64,000 nt of DNA from Antedon mediterranea (lineage: Eukaryota > Echinodermata > Crinoidea > Comatulida > Antedonidae), in the NCBI RefSeq assembly GCF_964355755.1, contig NC_092671.1, positions 8,259,001-8,323,000 on the forward strand, written 5' to 3'. The notes beneath the pieces were generated by a model. It saw only the letters and a program-made list of their open reading frames with translations. It ran no database searches and was not told the DNA's origin. Of this stretch, positions 1 through 13,951 are shown in pieces (position 1 is the first letter of the stretch; each line of letters starts with the position of its first letter). A program made the translations under genes and the position numbers.

Positions 1-2088
1 TTGCAGATTTCAACAACAATTAAACACACGGCATGTTGATAAGCACTTCACACTTGTTCATTAATATCAAAATTCTCCGTCACCAAAAAACACAAACCAT
101 CCAACAGATACATTTATAATTAGGCCAAGTACAGTATAAGTTACAAATATTTAAATAATCTCCTATTTTTTTGCGTGTGAATCACTGACATTTGGTATAA
201 AACATGTCTATTATAATAGTAATAACACATCAATTGCACGCAACCGTGAAAGTGATAATTCAATCACATGATTGTTCCAACATGTGTCGGGAATGGAACA
301 TCAAACAAGTGTTTCTTTCTCCCTACCACAGTAAACAGTTGTTTAATTGTGCATCGATAATAGCCAATGTGACACTATTAAATATTCTCCTTTAATTAAA
401 GCTTGGTTTAAAATAGGGTGAGTGCAACACAAGGATATACAGATACAGATCATCAAACTGTTAGCTGTGATTGGTCAAATTACTTGCATGTACTTTCTTT
501 CTGTACACCCTATTGATAACCAAGATGTAATAAAATATGTGGTCAGTTTCAAAGATGTGGTTATAGAACAATAGAATTTATACAAGTTTGATACAATATT
601 TGTCATTTGGCAGATGAATTAAAAACAACGAGAAAGGAAGGGATTGGAGGGTGGGGTTATATCAAATTGATTGTAGCGGCAGTGTAGTGTTTTTTTGTTT
701 ACATTTTGGGTTAATTAACAAACTTTCGTTAAATAATTTAAAATAGCTTAAATAATATAATAAAGTATTTTCTACAAATGCAGTTATTTATGGACCTAAC
801 TCTTTGTTCCCTATTTTCTGTACAGTAAGTTATAAGTATAAATTATATTGTATGGTATATTATTTTCTATTCTGTATGTAAAATATGTGTGATTTGAAAC
901 ATTTTTTAAATAGTCTCAATAGTAAACTGATAAAATAAACTAGACTAATTTCAATTGGGCACCAAATTTGATCTCATTAAGATGAACACCAACTACACTC
1001 AACACAGAAACGCACAGCTGCTGTTGTTCAACACGCGAACCATATTCAGTGCCGCCAATAATATTTATCGTTTAATCTACGAAATGAAAGATAAGCTCTC
1101 AGTAAAATGTTGACCATGAGATTGAACATTTGCATGTTCCCAACTGAACCGAACGACTAGCAATCTTTCGAATCACGACTCTTTATGTTTTTTCGGCTAG
1201 GGTCACGGTAATTAGTTGGATTGATTTGAACAAAGGTGCTGACAGTTTTAATTAAAAGCAGGAAGCAAAATGTGTGAAATATCCTCCAGAGCGTCTTGTA
1301 CATTTACAAAGAAGGTGTCAAGTATTGCGATGTGATAATGAGAGATTTAACAGGGCACGAAAAACGTCAACAGAACTCTCGCAAACCCTACTCTAGCCTT
1401 GTTCACGAATTACTCATCATGCAAATTTATTAATATCACATTTTGTCCATGTCATTCTGTGAACTATAAATGACACCGAAAACTATGTTGTTTGTGGACA
1501 CATTATTGGTTTTTTTTTTACGATAACCCAATTTTTCGATAATATATGTTCATAAAAATGACAATTGCAATTCATTTAATAGATGCATAAGAGAATAATG
1601 TACTTTAAAATAATGTGGTATAAAACTAGGGGTGCATAAAAAACATTTTTTTTAATAACAAGGACACAGGAATTAACAGTTTTAATATTTCCTTCCATAT
1701 TAATAGAGATTAATTTAATAAAGCTTTTAATTACTAATGTTACACAGAGACAAACAACTATGAAATACAATTTAACCTATTATATTTCTAAATGAAAACA
1801 TTTCCGATGTAGATTAAAAACTAAATACGTTTAAATAGTCTAATAACTATACCGCTTCTTGCTGTAACAACAGGGAAAATGTATTAAAATGTATTGTAAT
1901 TTTCATGAAAAAGTATGGTGTTTATAGTTACTGTTGTTAAAGCTACAAAAAGCTTGTCGTGTGGGTGCCAACAGCTTAAGGCTGGATGAATATTTTAAGA
2001 AGAAGAAGAAGTTATAAATGTTATGAAATTATCTTGGTAAAATACAGAATACAAACACATCATTCAAACATACTGCTTCACATTTTAA

Positions 2089-2152
2089 AGCACTGTCTAC
2101 ACTATCAAATCAGTTTGATATGCCCAAATATGGTAGTGACATTTTTTGTCTT
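2089..2152 (+). mobile_element. Half copy of TAA-flanked MITE family A
   Basis: Preceded by TAA, it starts AGCACTGTCTACACTATCAA and continues with tatgcccaaatatggtagtg, as in the full copies at 51389 and 53988. It breaks off after ttttttgtc, so the right inverted end is lost. Confidence 0.6.
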
Positions 2153-3059
2153 AAGTGATACTAATCACAGGATCACCATTTTTTTTCTAAATAGAAATCA
2201 GTTCAATCAGTATCCTCATTGCATAATACAAATAGTATTCTTATCATAATCATGTTTTTTTCGGCTACCCACTTTATTCTACCATGTTTGCCCTCAATAA
2301 AACCATTCATAAATATGACACTAGAACTAGAAATGACATTTAAATTCCCATCCAACTACTTTCAACACAGTATTATGGGCCACTCATGTATAAAAATGTA
2401 ACCCCTTAATTTCAAGTGCTTGTCACCCGCTACGCATTCTTCAAGAAAATTAAAGATCACTTTACTAAATCTTGGTCGTTGTTTCATGTCCTTTGACTTG
2501 CTAGTTTAATTTATTCTTTCATCATTTGCCTTTTTGTTATTCATTATTATGCTCAGAAGATGTACATTTATCTGCTCATCATTTTTAACTTATTTTTTCA
2601 AAATTTATCTACTGGTATAATCTTTTATTATTTTTATTTCTTTATTGTTTTTTTTTATGAAACACAAACAAATAAAATGAAAATGTGCAAATTGAAGTAC
2701 AGCCTACTGCAGCAACATTACTATCATGATCAATACATGTACTTTATCACATGAAACAACAGACAGTTTCACTTTCTAACTAATCTCAAAAGACTTTGAC
2801 AAAGATCAAGAAAGTATTTCAAGAGAAATTATTTTTCTTTTTTCACAAGAATGTAATCTTACACTTTATGCCTCTTTAGATTGTTGTGAAATTATGGAGA
2901 ACGATCGATATAATTGAAGGTTAATTATTATATGAAAGTGTACTTATGGAGAAGAAACGAAACAAGTGCTTGTACTATTGTTAGAGCCATTAATGATTAT
3001 TATGATGATTTTGATTAGATGGTAAAAGTAGTAGTTTAAAACTGATGGGACAAAAAGAT

Positions 3060-3460
3060 GAACCACCAGTAACGAGAGTAAGTTAGAGGTAGAAGACTAA
3101 GAGGACAGCCAGAGATGAAATGTATGGTAAAGAGAGAAAGTTCTCAGAAACATTGGTTTGGAAGAATATGATGTGCAAGAAGTGGTGTAGCAGCCTGGAC
3201 TGATGATGAACATGCAGGAACTTCTAAGAAAAGATGAACCTCTAAAGAGAGTTTGGCATCAGAAGTTGGAGTAAGACTTAAGAGGACAGCCAACAATGAT
3301 GTGGACAAATATGGTAAAGAAAGAAAGCTTAAAAACCATTTTTGGATGAATATGATGTGCAAGACAAGAAGAAGTGGTGTAGCAGCCTGGACTGAGTGAC
3401 AGTCAGTAACCCTTTAGGGGGAGGGAGAAAATTGACTTAGAAAAGATGATGATGTGTGAT
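3060..3460 (+). pseudogene. Decayed 3' end of a non-LTR retrotransposon ORF, partly duplicated
   Basis: Two broken copies of the same C-terminal peptide stretch follow each other. The first reads LRGQPEMK from 3097 and ends near 3205 with KKWCSSLD. The second reads LRGQPTMMWTNMVKKE from 3278, then after frame changes VQDKKKWCSSLD, a stop, and VTVSNPLGGGRKLT to about 3433. The pattern of a GRP/GQP-W block, then QDxxKWxxxLD, then VxNPLGGR is typical of the extreme C-terminus of RTE/Jockey-like reverse transcriptase ORFs (family knowledge). Frameshifts and stops show it is dead. Its strand is opposite to COPZ. Confidence 0.65.
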
Positions 3461-3766
3461 GTCGGGCATAATGTGAGGGTTTACATCTTAATGTAGAATA
3501 GTTATGTAATTGCTTTGTCTTGGAAGAATGGCATTTGATACAGTGGCACACAACACAACAATGTTAGTTTAGACACAAGACCGGAAAAACAATAGAAAAT
3601 TCCTTGAATACATTATTGGAACTTTGGAAGGAACATTAGATGATCAGAAAACAGATTGTACAGAGGACCTAAGACACAAACATAACATGGTGTTCCATCC
3701 ACAAGTGAGATGCTGCTGTACAGCTAGAGTATATTTATAACAGTATGCAATTAAGTAGGCAATTAC

Positions 3767-3857
3767 CTGTGCAAAGTTCTGTTCAGATATTGGTACTTCG
3801 TCCCCTCTTAATGCTATTCTTGAAATAACGGTATTAGAATCACATTCCATCAAAATT
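3767..3857 (-). CDS. COPZ1: COPZ coding exon 6 (residues 132-162)
   Basis: The exon starts after the acceptor TTTATAG and its first base completes the second glycine of DGG. It then reads [20 protein letters not shown] followed by [10 protein letters not shown], and stops at CAG before the donor GTAATT. It matches the human segment from VILESD to EQTVSQ with no indel; the E-x-D and VALRGEDVP-like parts are the conserved ones. The end phase is 0, so the missing terminal exon should start in frame with a short sequence resembling VLQSAKEQ. Reading straight on past this exon gives unrelated residues, so the splice is real. Confidence 0.93.
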
Positions 3858-6800
3858 CTATAAAATAAAAAAAATAAAAAAATTATTATAAATAATGTAA
3901 TATTCATGTACAGTAATTTTTTTTAAATTTTTTTTTTTTGTCGTAGTTTTTATTTTCCAAATTATAAATCAACTTCAATTCTAGCAAGATATACCAAACA
4001 CACTATAGGTGGGTCAAATCTAAAATCATCTGTCTTATATTGCTCTCCGCTACTGTAGGTCTAAATTTCATTACACAAACTGTTAAACTAACAAGCAAGA
4101 ATTTATGCAATTGTCAGACTATTTTGATTCATCATTATACATTTTTTCCTTTCCAAATACAAGTTGAAAAGTGAAAGCAAAATTTGAAAAAAAAGATATA
4201 TTTGAAAAAATGAAACTTGAAAAACATTTGACATTTTAATGACTATGACCTGTTACGAACTCAAATCGTGCTAGTTGTCATAGGGGCGGTGTTGTGAGCT
4301 CAGCTAAAATAACAAACCGCCCCGAAATATCAGATGAACTCTGAAAATCTTGATTGGCTAAATCATATATAAACCATGGATGTCGGTCTTAATCCGGTAA
4401 AATATCGCAAACAGCATGAACATGTCAGATTCAAATCCTAAACTGCACAACGCGGTTTAATCGCTCCAGCACATCTTGTCACCCTTTGACAAGCTTTTCC
4501 AGCTGTACGACATGAATGTATTAAGGATTATGACATTCGTCTAATCCTCGCACCCGATCATGATACGAAGCTGTCATGCAGCATGTTTCGCAAACGTAAT
4601 AACTTGGATTCACCCACACATCGAGGGGTTTATATCGGCAGGATCCAATGCAATTAAACGACAAATGTTCTAAGCCTGCTTTGAATGTCCGTCAAGTTTC
4701 GGCTAATGTGCACGACCTTGTGAGGTAATTCCTGCCTGAATTGTCACACTTCTGCAGGTTCATCTCTTTAGCCTACATTTAGTTTTAAATGTTGTTTCTT
4801 TATTTTGCAGTAATGCAAGAACATGAATACATACTTGTATTAAATCCTTCATGAGTCAATATTTATATTTGACTTCAACAGTTTATTAAAGAATAAAGAA
4901 GAAAATAAAGAAATAAAACCATAAATTATACACAAGTTATACATCCGAATATCAGAGTTAAATATCTAAATATTTTAATTTACAGTAGGCCTATTTATAA
5001 ATAACAAAATTGTTAATTTTACAATTACAACAAATGATAAATAATACATGAATAAAATAATAAAACATAATTATCTTATATTACAGTATATGAAACTATC
5101 TCAAAGAGCAGCAGTGGAATAGATATTAAAAACATATAGAAAGTTTTGTTGTGTTGAGCTAAAACCAAATTCATCCATCTGTAAAGAGGGTTGAGATGGG
5201 CACCCGTGTAACCACCTACTTTTCCGAAAGATCCCCATGAATGCACAGAAGCCAGATGTGCACACTTTACTATAATGTATAAACAGAAGAAATTTTAAGA
5301 ATTTCTAAAATTAATATTCAAATGTATAAACTAAATTGTCTGCTTTTCTGGATAATGAAGGTTAAAAGTATCTGACCCTAAACGAAGTGTAAAGTATGTT
5401 CTATGTTTAACTTTGCATTATGTATGCATGTAAAATGTCCCCAAAGAAAATTGTTTATTTTTGCATCCCAAGATTATGATGTAAGGTTAACAGAAGCTAA
5501 CCCTACACTAATGTGAGTCATCTTATAATGAAACGAAAAACTTACACAGTTTAAATTACTTTATATAAAATATAAAACTGAATGAAACAGTTTAATATCA
5601 TGCAAGATAAAATATAAATGTTACAAGTGAAATGAAACAAGTAAACATTTTTATTTTATTTATATCAAAAAATTGATAAAAATCAAGATGACCAACTGTC
5701 AGAAATGACCTCAACCGCTAACAAGCTTGTCACTTTTGCTGGCAGCACAACTGTCCTTATTTGACCAGAGGCTAGAAAAATTATTTGATTAAATCAAAAT
5801 CTACACGTAATGAATGAAGCAACTGTACGCTATGTGTTTAACATCGAGGAAACTGCTGAATAATTTGAATATTAATCGAAATTATAGCAGGTCAATTATT
5901 TTGCTACAACTACATATCTATCTGTTTTTATCTCATTTTTTTGAAAAATCATTATCATTCCTTGTGTTTTTTCATAAGTAGTGAATTATTAGTATAGTAA
6001 GGATCTGCTTTATGGCAGATTTCAAATGTAGTTTAAAACATTCCTAGTACAATTGCAATTGATATCTCTTGTTGTATAGAAGCAATAGCAAAAATGTCGT
6101 GAAGTAATTTCCCGATTGATCGTAATCAAAACGGTACTGGGTATGGTCTACTAGTTTTTCTGCTCCCATCCAGTACATCCATTCATAGAAGCCTTGATGA
6201 AGTAAGCCTACCTGGTGGTAACCATAGAACGGTCCCGAGATAACGACTATACTTCGGCTTTAGTCGATAGAAGATTGAACAAATTGTTAGAGATAGAGTA
6301 TACAATGTTTGATTATATGTGGATGTTTGATTTGTTCTTTTATTCTAATGATGTTCTGCATAAGGAAATGGAGATAGTAGTTGGGTATAATGATTTTTTA
6401 TATCAATTAATTAAATTATCGTATATTGTATATTATGCGATAAATATTATTTAATCAATTTCTGATATAATATTCTTAATTATGATAATATTAATAAAAA
6501 GATATTTGTTAGTATAAATTTTAAAAATATAGGGATAAGGAAGAAAAGCAAAGAGATTATAGAGCAGCTGTACCAGAAAATACTATACTAAGTATTGTAA
6601 AATTAATATATACTAAAACATTTAGGCGATCTTGTCAAAGGTCAAGCGCCTTCAGCCTGCCACGTTTCGATATCCCAATATTGAACTTGCGTTGTTTGTT
6701 AGATTCTATATTTTTGTGTTCCGTTTACTGTAACTGCTCCATTACTGCTCATCGGTGTAAATTGGCCTTAAGTAGGAAATTGGATCCAATATGGCATAAC

Positions 6801-9800
6801 ATTCAAATACATATATTATTATTTAACCTATTCCAATCATTTTGATATCTCATTTGTATGGATGAGTTAAGTAATACAAATTTGTATAACTGTATGTAAT
6901 ATGTAATATTTATAAAATGTACAAACAGAGAATGCATATTTTAGCAAATATTTTTTATTATCATTAGTGTATGTCCTTAGATTTTCATCATTTAAACTAT
7001 TCCTACAATTTCCATATACAATTTATTATTACAATTTTATTCTTATCCTAAAAAAAAAAGAATTTTTGTCACATAAAGATTTTTGTCACATAAAGATTTT
7101 TGTCACATTCAAATTGGGACATAATTAATTCATTCACTTCCGTTAATAAGAAAAGAAAGAAAAAATGTAACATAACATGCGGCAATTGCAAATACTAGGA
7201 GCCAAGAAAGCTAATCAGGATTACTTCATGTTATACGTCATTTTGTTTATCTTCACAGGGGAATGGAAATTAGTAATAAATGCACGGCCAATGAAGGAAG
7301 TTGTCACCATAAAAAAAATGTCAGATAACTTGACGGCAGACTATGATGAGGAAGAGGATACAGTGACAAAACAACACCCAATAAAAAAGTAAAAGACGAC
7401 GTAATTTTAAGTGTCTGAAATATGTTTGCTGCCCTCTGTAGTGTCAAAACCAAAGTTATTTTTTGTCCATGTATGAACTGACCATGCCATACAGTAGAAG
7501 CTTTACTCATTGACATTTGTCATTTGATACATTTCGTTTACAATATACATTAACACTTTTTTTTTTATATAAAAAGAGTTTCCAAACTTACCCTCCATCA
7601 ACAATCTCATCAACTGCAAGGAATACTGAATCTAAATGTTCAAATAATGCTTTCTTTTCCACATTTTTTCTGAAATATAAAATATAAAATTTGTATTATG
7701 TATATCTTTTTACAAAATTGTTATGAGAATTTTAAATACTTCAACAATCAACGATATATTTAAGTGTGGTTTTATAAAATTATTAAAAGGCTAGCGTGCA
7801 CATAATTAATACTTATATAAAATGATAGAAATCAAAAGTGACATCAATTTTATAGGGTATATATTTGTAATTTTTACATTTCAATACAGAATATGCTCAA
7901 CCGCAATGTAACGCCAGATGAGAAAACATTCCAGTATAGGCATAACCATCTTTGAATATGAAAGATGGTTTTAGTTTTTTGAGGGGGAAGAGGGTTTCAC
8001 TACAACTGGAACTTCTATATCAGGCAAGAACGATATAGAACAATTGCCAGGCAAGTACTAAATCTAGCCATGTTACTATTATAATGGATGTACATTTGAA
8101 TCATATCAATGAACTGGGTTCAAACAATTCCCTACGTAACTGACAGACAGCCCATATGGGGATGGTTTCCTATCAACCAATGCATGCCTTGGAGAATTTC
8201 CAACTGGACCTCGTTACATGATCATTTATTATAACAGAAAAATAAATGTATATACATTCATAGATACGTTTTATGAAATTTATTTCTAAAAATAAACACA
8301 ATTACAAACAAACTTTGACGAAACAGATTTAGATAATAAACGAGTTGGTCTTTTTTCCCCCTTTAACTGACACTTTTGAGTGCATTATAAAAAGCAGGGA
8401 CGTGTCCAGTCACATGCTTACAATTTCCTCCAAAGAACAATTTAAAGTTTATAAGTTTGATGGACAAAGCATATGGACTTCAAATAAATGCAAAGAGACA
8501 TTAATAGCTTGTTTTACAAGGTTTAGATCATACACTGTGTAAATCATATCCGAAATATGCTAATCATATGTTTTATCAAACATAATTTTATGTTTTTAGT
8601 TAATAATTTCATATTACGGTATTATCTACCAAGAAAAAAAAAATTGACATGTCTATAATAGTTTAGTTGTAAAGTATAATTGTATCAGTGAGTCTATTGT
8701 TAAAAATAGATTGCCTGATCATTTCAACAAATTGTAAATGATGTCGATTTTAGTTTTCCCCAAAATACTAGGTCATATTCACCAATTTTGAAAAGTTCTT
8801 AATTCGAATGAGTTCTTATAGAAATCTGGGTTTCACTAATAATAAGTAGAAAATAAGAACTAAACAAAGAGAAATTATGTTGCTAAACATCAGACAAAAT
8901 CTGATTAAACCAGTATTAAGAATAAACCCCCATTCAGACTATACACTGTCCAAACTTTCAACATTACTCATAGTTATCAATATAATCTCCACATGACTCA
9001 GAATCTGAGATGGCATCTAAAAAAAACTGGACATATTGAGAGACATCACTGGACATTATCCAGGCCGTACAAAAACATTGTGCTAGCATTTCCCTTCAGC
9101 CACCTTTAGCCTCAGCAATTTACATTACGCCTTAGGCAAATTTAACTTCTAATCACTTTTGACAAATATTGATAACAGAGTTTCCTTCAAGTAAATTATT
9201 TCTTCCAGTCTCTGGTGGTTTTCATGCTTTACAAAATATATTATATGATATTAAATTAATACTGTGCATAACACAATAATAAAATATTTTTTAGAATTTT
9301 TATAAATTTTGGCAAACCATGTGAATGTGATATTACTACCACCATTATTTGAAATTTGATTGCCAAAAAAGTAAAAAAAAAGATAAACAGTAATTTATAT
9401 TTTAAATGTTTGATAGTTCCTTAATTTAACTTAAAGCTGCCACTATGAATTTCATATTAATGTACATGAAAGAGAGAAGTACTGTACTAAACTTTACAAC
9501 AGTGGAACTGTAGCTTGGTAGTTAACGTGCTTGCCTTGCGATCCGAAGGTTCGGAGTTCAAACTTGACCTAGTGCCAGGCTTGTAACTCTTTCAACTCCA
9601 CTCCCTAAGCATCAAATGAGACTTTGTTTATATTATAAGCATGATAAATTATAAAATAGTTTCCACCCTTTAATTGGTGAGTTTGTGCTTGAAAAATAAT
9701 TTCTCTGTTTCTTCATTGCTTCTGAAATGTTTTATTAAAAAAAATATTCTATCCGTCATTTCTTTTCAAACTATCACTTTGATGGTATGTACCAAACGAA

Positions 9801-12800
9801 GATGATTCAATAAAAACTCTGGCTTCTTACAAACTCTTTGCGATGAGTATGTGTCTGCCTATTTCACTTTCTGGCATTAATTAATAGATAAATCTTTTAA
9901 TTTGATTGCAATAAGATTCGGTGAATGACCACCTCAGACTTTCATAATCCTCCCCAACCCACTTCTGGGGAAGTGTATGTACACAAGGCACGGCAGCGTT
10001 AAACAGAACATATATCCTTTATTTATGATGATCCTTCCCTTTTGATTTTTTCTTTCCTGTCTCTGGACATTATAAACAAATTAGTTTTACTTGTATTACA
10101 CATTTTTTATATGTTTGTCTTGATCTTGAGAATTGAGTTTTACTTTTAACAGTTAAATTGGCGAAACTTATTGTATACTGTACGTCATTACATGAGGCTA
10201 TCTGTTAGCCTATATAGTTCCCCCTAAAAACTGGGGAAAAATGTGTTGAATATGCTTCTTTTTTTTTTTAATATTGTGTAATAATTTTTAAAAATTCTTA
10301 CAGTTTATTTTGTCTTGTTTTTTTTTTTGTTTTTTTTGAAAAAGTAATAAAACTACAAAATGTTTAATTTTTATTAATCCATTTTTTACATGTTTTAGGG
10401 GAACAATATTTGCTTTAATTATTAAAAAAAAATTCTTTAAGAAGAAGAAGACAATAATTCAAACTATTATGATGGCAACTGATCATAATAATTATAAAAT
10501 AAATAAATTATAATTAATAAATAACAAAGATAAAAAATATTTTTAGACCATTTACAGAATGATGATTACAATGATGATAAAAAAGGACAAATAGTGAAAT
10601 TTGTATTGGTGACGTACTAGTAATAAGTATAATGACAGCGATGATGATAATGATGGTCGTGACAGTATATAATAACCATCATTACCAAAATAACCATAAT
10701 TTTACAATCTAATTAATAACACTATATTAAAGACTCATGTACATGAGACAGACGAAGGTCAAAAAAGTCCAAAAGTCAACTTTTTGGCATATCCTTTTGA
10801 CCCAGTGCCAAAAATAAGTAGTTGTACCCCTATGCGTTACCAGAATGAATGGAGAAAATAAGTGAATGACAAAGCTTTTTTTCAGAGGAAAAATCTGGGT
10901 CAACAAATCGACTATCAATTGATTGAATTAAAAGTTATTGAAATCGTTGGGTTTGTACCAATAAGTAACTGAGTGTCCAATTACAAAGTGATACCAGAGT
11001 GACTGCTTAATTTTCAAAAAATCATGGTTAGATTGGTCATACGAGAATAAGTCAAATGATGATTAAAATCAAATTCAACTTGTTCAAAAACAATTAAATT
11101 GATAACTGGTTCGAACCACTTAGCACATGATGAGGTATAAAAGAAAATTAATTATTATTATTATTATTATTTAAACCATAAATTTGCCAAAAATGCCTAC
11201 ACCTATCATTATTTAGCTCATTTTAGTTTTGTATAAACTTTTACTATACTATTATTATTAAGCATAAATAAATAAATAATAAATAAATACAATTGTGATT
11301 CTAATAAATTATTTTATTTTAAAAACTTGTGAGGAACACTATTATGGAAATGCTGCCATAAAAAAAAGTAAAGAATAAAATATAAGGAAGATATAGAAGA
11401 AATAGAACAAAACAATTAATAATCAACAAGCCTAATTGTTAATCACAATAAATATATTTACAGTACGATTATAATTATAAATATAATTCCATTTTATTTG
11501 AAAAAGAATACCCAATGAAAAGAGGAATGTGTGTCACTTTTGGCTGCCTAATCCTACAACAAGTACTGCTGAGTAATGAAACACCACAGTGCTGTATAAA
11601 AAGTACAGAAATCAATCAAACAAGTTCAAACAAATGTATAAATTAATTCACCTACTTAACCAATTAGTGTTAACTCCTAAAAACTTGTACAACTTGTTGT
11701 AAAGTATAAAATTGAAATGAACTTTAATGATTAGCTCAAAATAAAAAGGAAAAAGGAGTATCAACAGAATAGTGCAAATTCATTTCCATCCTCACCAGCT
11801 ATGTATCAAAGATGACCAGAGTAGTGGACACAGGAAGTGGGATTAACCACGGTCAGTGAAGAAAAATGGAGAATGACAAGCTTATAATTGATGTCCCAGT
11901 AAGCAAAGAAAAACAGAGAGTTATAATGTATACACTTTAGCAAAGCTTTTTTAAAATTTAATTTCCACCAACTTTAAATTAATAGATAATAAACTGCATA
12001 ATTTTAACTGAAATCTTGATGAAAACGATCAATTTGTTCTTTCTTTTCTTCACATAAGAGAATGGCTAAAGGGAAAAGGGAAAAGATGCTCTTCTTCAAA
12101 CAGCGCAAGTTTTGTTTATTCGTTTTTAAGGAGAAACAGTACAATTTTTGGCTTAGTGCTATTATATAACATAAGATAGAAAATATTACGAAAGTTTACA
12201 ATTAACAACTACGCAACTTTCAACAATTCACAAGCATCATTTCAACAAGTGATCTTTTAATAATATTTGACAATGTTTATATTGCGACAAACAACCTGGG
12301 AAGTATTTGTCAACAGCTAACTATCCTAACTGAAGGATGTTACATTACATGTAATGCCAATTGGGAGGTAGTTGGACCCAAGGTATATCTTTTACTTGTA
12401 TTATGTGTTAATTCACTTTCGTAGCAAACACCTTATCCACCTTTCCAGCATCTTGGGATATGTTTCATTCTGTAATTCGGACTTCCTTTTTCATGTTTTG
12501 TTCCAATAATAATGTCAAAGTCGAATATGAGCAAAGGTTAGTGCGATACCGAAACCAACCATAATTATTATAAATTACTCATCCTATGATATCTGTAAAT
12601 AATTTCTCGTTTTGTAATTATGCAATTAAATTAATTTTGATTATCAATAAGTATAAAAAAGGCAAGATTAGAACTATTAAAACTTATCTTAATGATAGAA
12701 TATGATACCTATTTAAAACAATAATTAATATCTTGTTGCTATATAAAAATGTAGAATAATTATTGTAATAATAATTATAATATACAATTCATATTTGGTA

Positions 12801-13916
12801 TAATTCTTTTCTTTTCTTTTCTATATTATTAGACAGCTTAAATAGCAGCACATACTGTACATTCCATATTCAGATATCAAATAGGACTATTGTACAGTGA
12901 CACTATTCTTTTTTTTTTTAGCAATTACTCTTTGTGTGCCATTGTAAAATGCACTTGCACTTCGGAATTGGCCCGGATGTAGATTTTGTAATATAATTAT
13001 TAAAATAAGTGATTTACAACCTTTTTGAAAGAAAGTACTGTCACAATTGTCATCACTTGTTTGTGGAACTACTTTGGGGCTCTTGTCCTTTTGAGATCAC
13101 TCAATAAAAACCAGAAAGCGATCCTAACAAGTTAACACATCGTATGGCAGGGGGTTGCCAGAACCTCCAATGAAGAATGCACTTTGATTGATTGACTTGA
13201 TTGATGCCATCACTCGTGTTTACAAATGATAAGCACACACAAGAAAAAAAAACAACGATAAAAATTGTAGATTTTCTGTCTAAACACCTGCTTAATTTTA
13301 ATTGGAAGATGGTCAGCATGTATTACTTGTCTAGTATCAGCGCATGATGGTGTTCTATGATAACGAAAACATAATAATTTGAACAGGTTTAGAGAGTTTA
13401 TTTTAAGTGGACTTATTTAGATGACCATCAGGAAAAGGGGCATTCTGAAAAGATTTTTTTTTTAGCTGAATCATGACTGACCGTTTAAAAAAAACACAAG
13501 TGTCATGCTTGTGTTTGTGTTTTTAATGAATATTTATTAAATTCCTAAACAAATATTTAGATTAGAAAAGGAGAGGAGATAATAAGAAAAAACTGTGGTA
13601 TGTAACTCCCCTTTTTCAGAAGGCAACTTCTTAGTAAATAAAATCACCTTATTGAAGACTGCTATGGAATTATCATTTTGTTCTATATTTTTTTTTTTTT
13701 GTCTTATGTAGGATCGACCCACTTTTATTTCTTCATCAATAAAATGTTCGTTTACAATGAGTACATTGAGCACATGAGTAATGTAATGATACAATACAAT
13801 ATTTCCTCTATGTTATACACTCTTTACACTTACACGTTTTTCAATCCTTAACAATGTACGTATAATTTACCACAGAATTCTTAATTTTATAACTCTTTTT
13901 ATCTCTTTCAGGCAAT

Positions 13917-13951
<35 letters not shown>

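Larger units (their letters stand above)
1..3766 (-). other. Start of COPZ intron 6 (terminal intron, runs off the left end)
   Basis: This is A+T-rich sequence downstream of exon 6. I looked for the missing last coding exon, which should have a TGG codon near its end and an acceptor before it, and found no credible candidate. The stretch holds a half copy of a MITE (about 2089-2152), the decayed end of a non-LTR retrotransposon (about 3060-3460), a short GAA run near 2000, and otherwise nothing I recognise. Confidence 0.6.
3858..7591 (-). other. COPZ intron 5
   Basis: This 3,734 bp intron lies between exons 5 and 6. It is mostly A+T-rich and unrecognised. The exception is about 4255-4740, which is less A+T-biased and more complex (see separate entries). 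A short triplication of a 19 bp unit ending ttttgtcacataaag lies at about 7064-7107 and resembles the internal end of the TAA-flanked MITE. Confidence 0.85.

Noticed and set aside
1108-1130. TGGTCA on the minus strand, considered as the KWS of the last COPZ exon
   Set aside because: The preceding codons do not match the family and no acceptor is in place.
3144-3362. Minus-strand frame with IQKWFLS, considered as the missing COPZ C-terminus
   Set aside because: The resemblance is short, there is no acceptor, and the segment is the antisense of the dead LINE tail.
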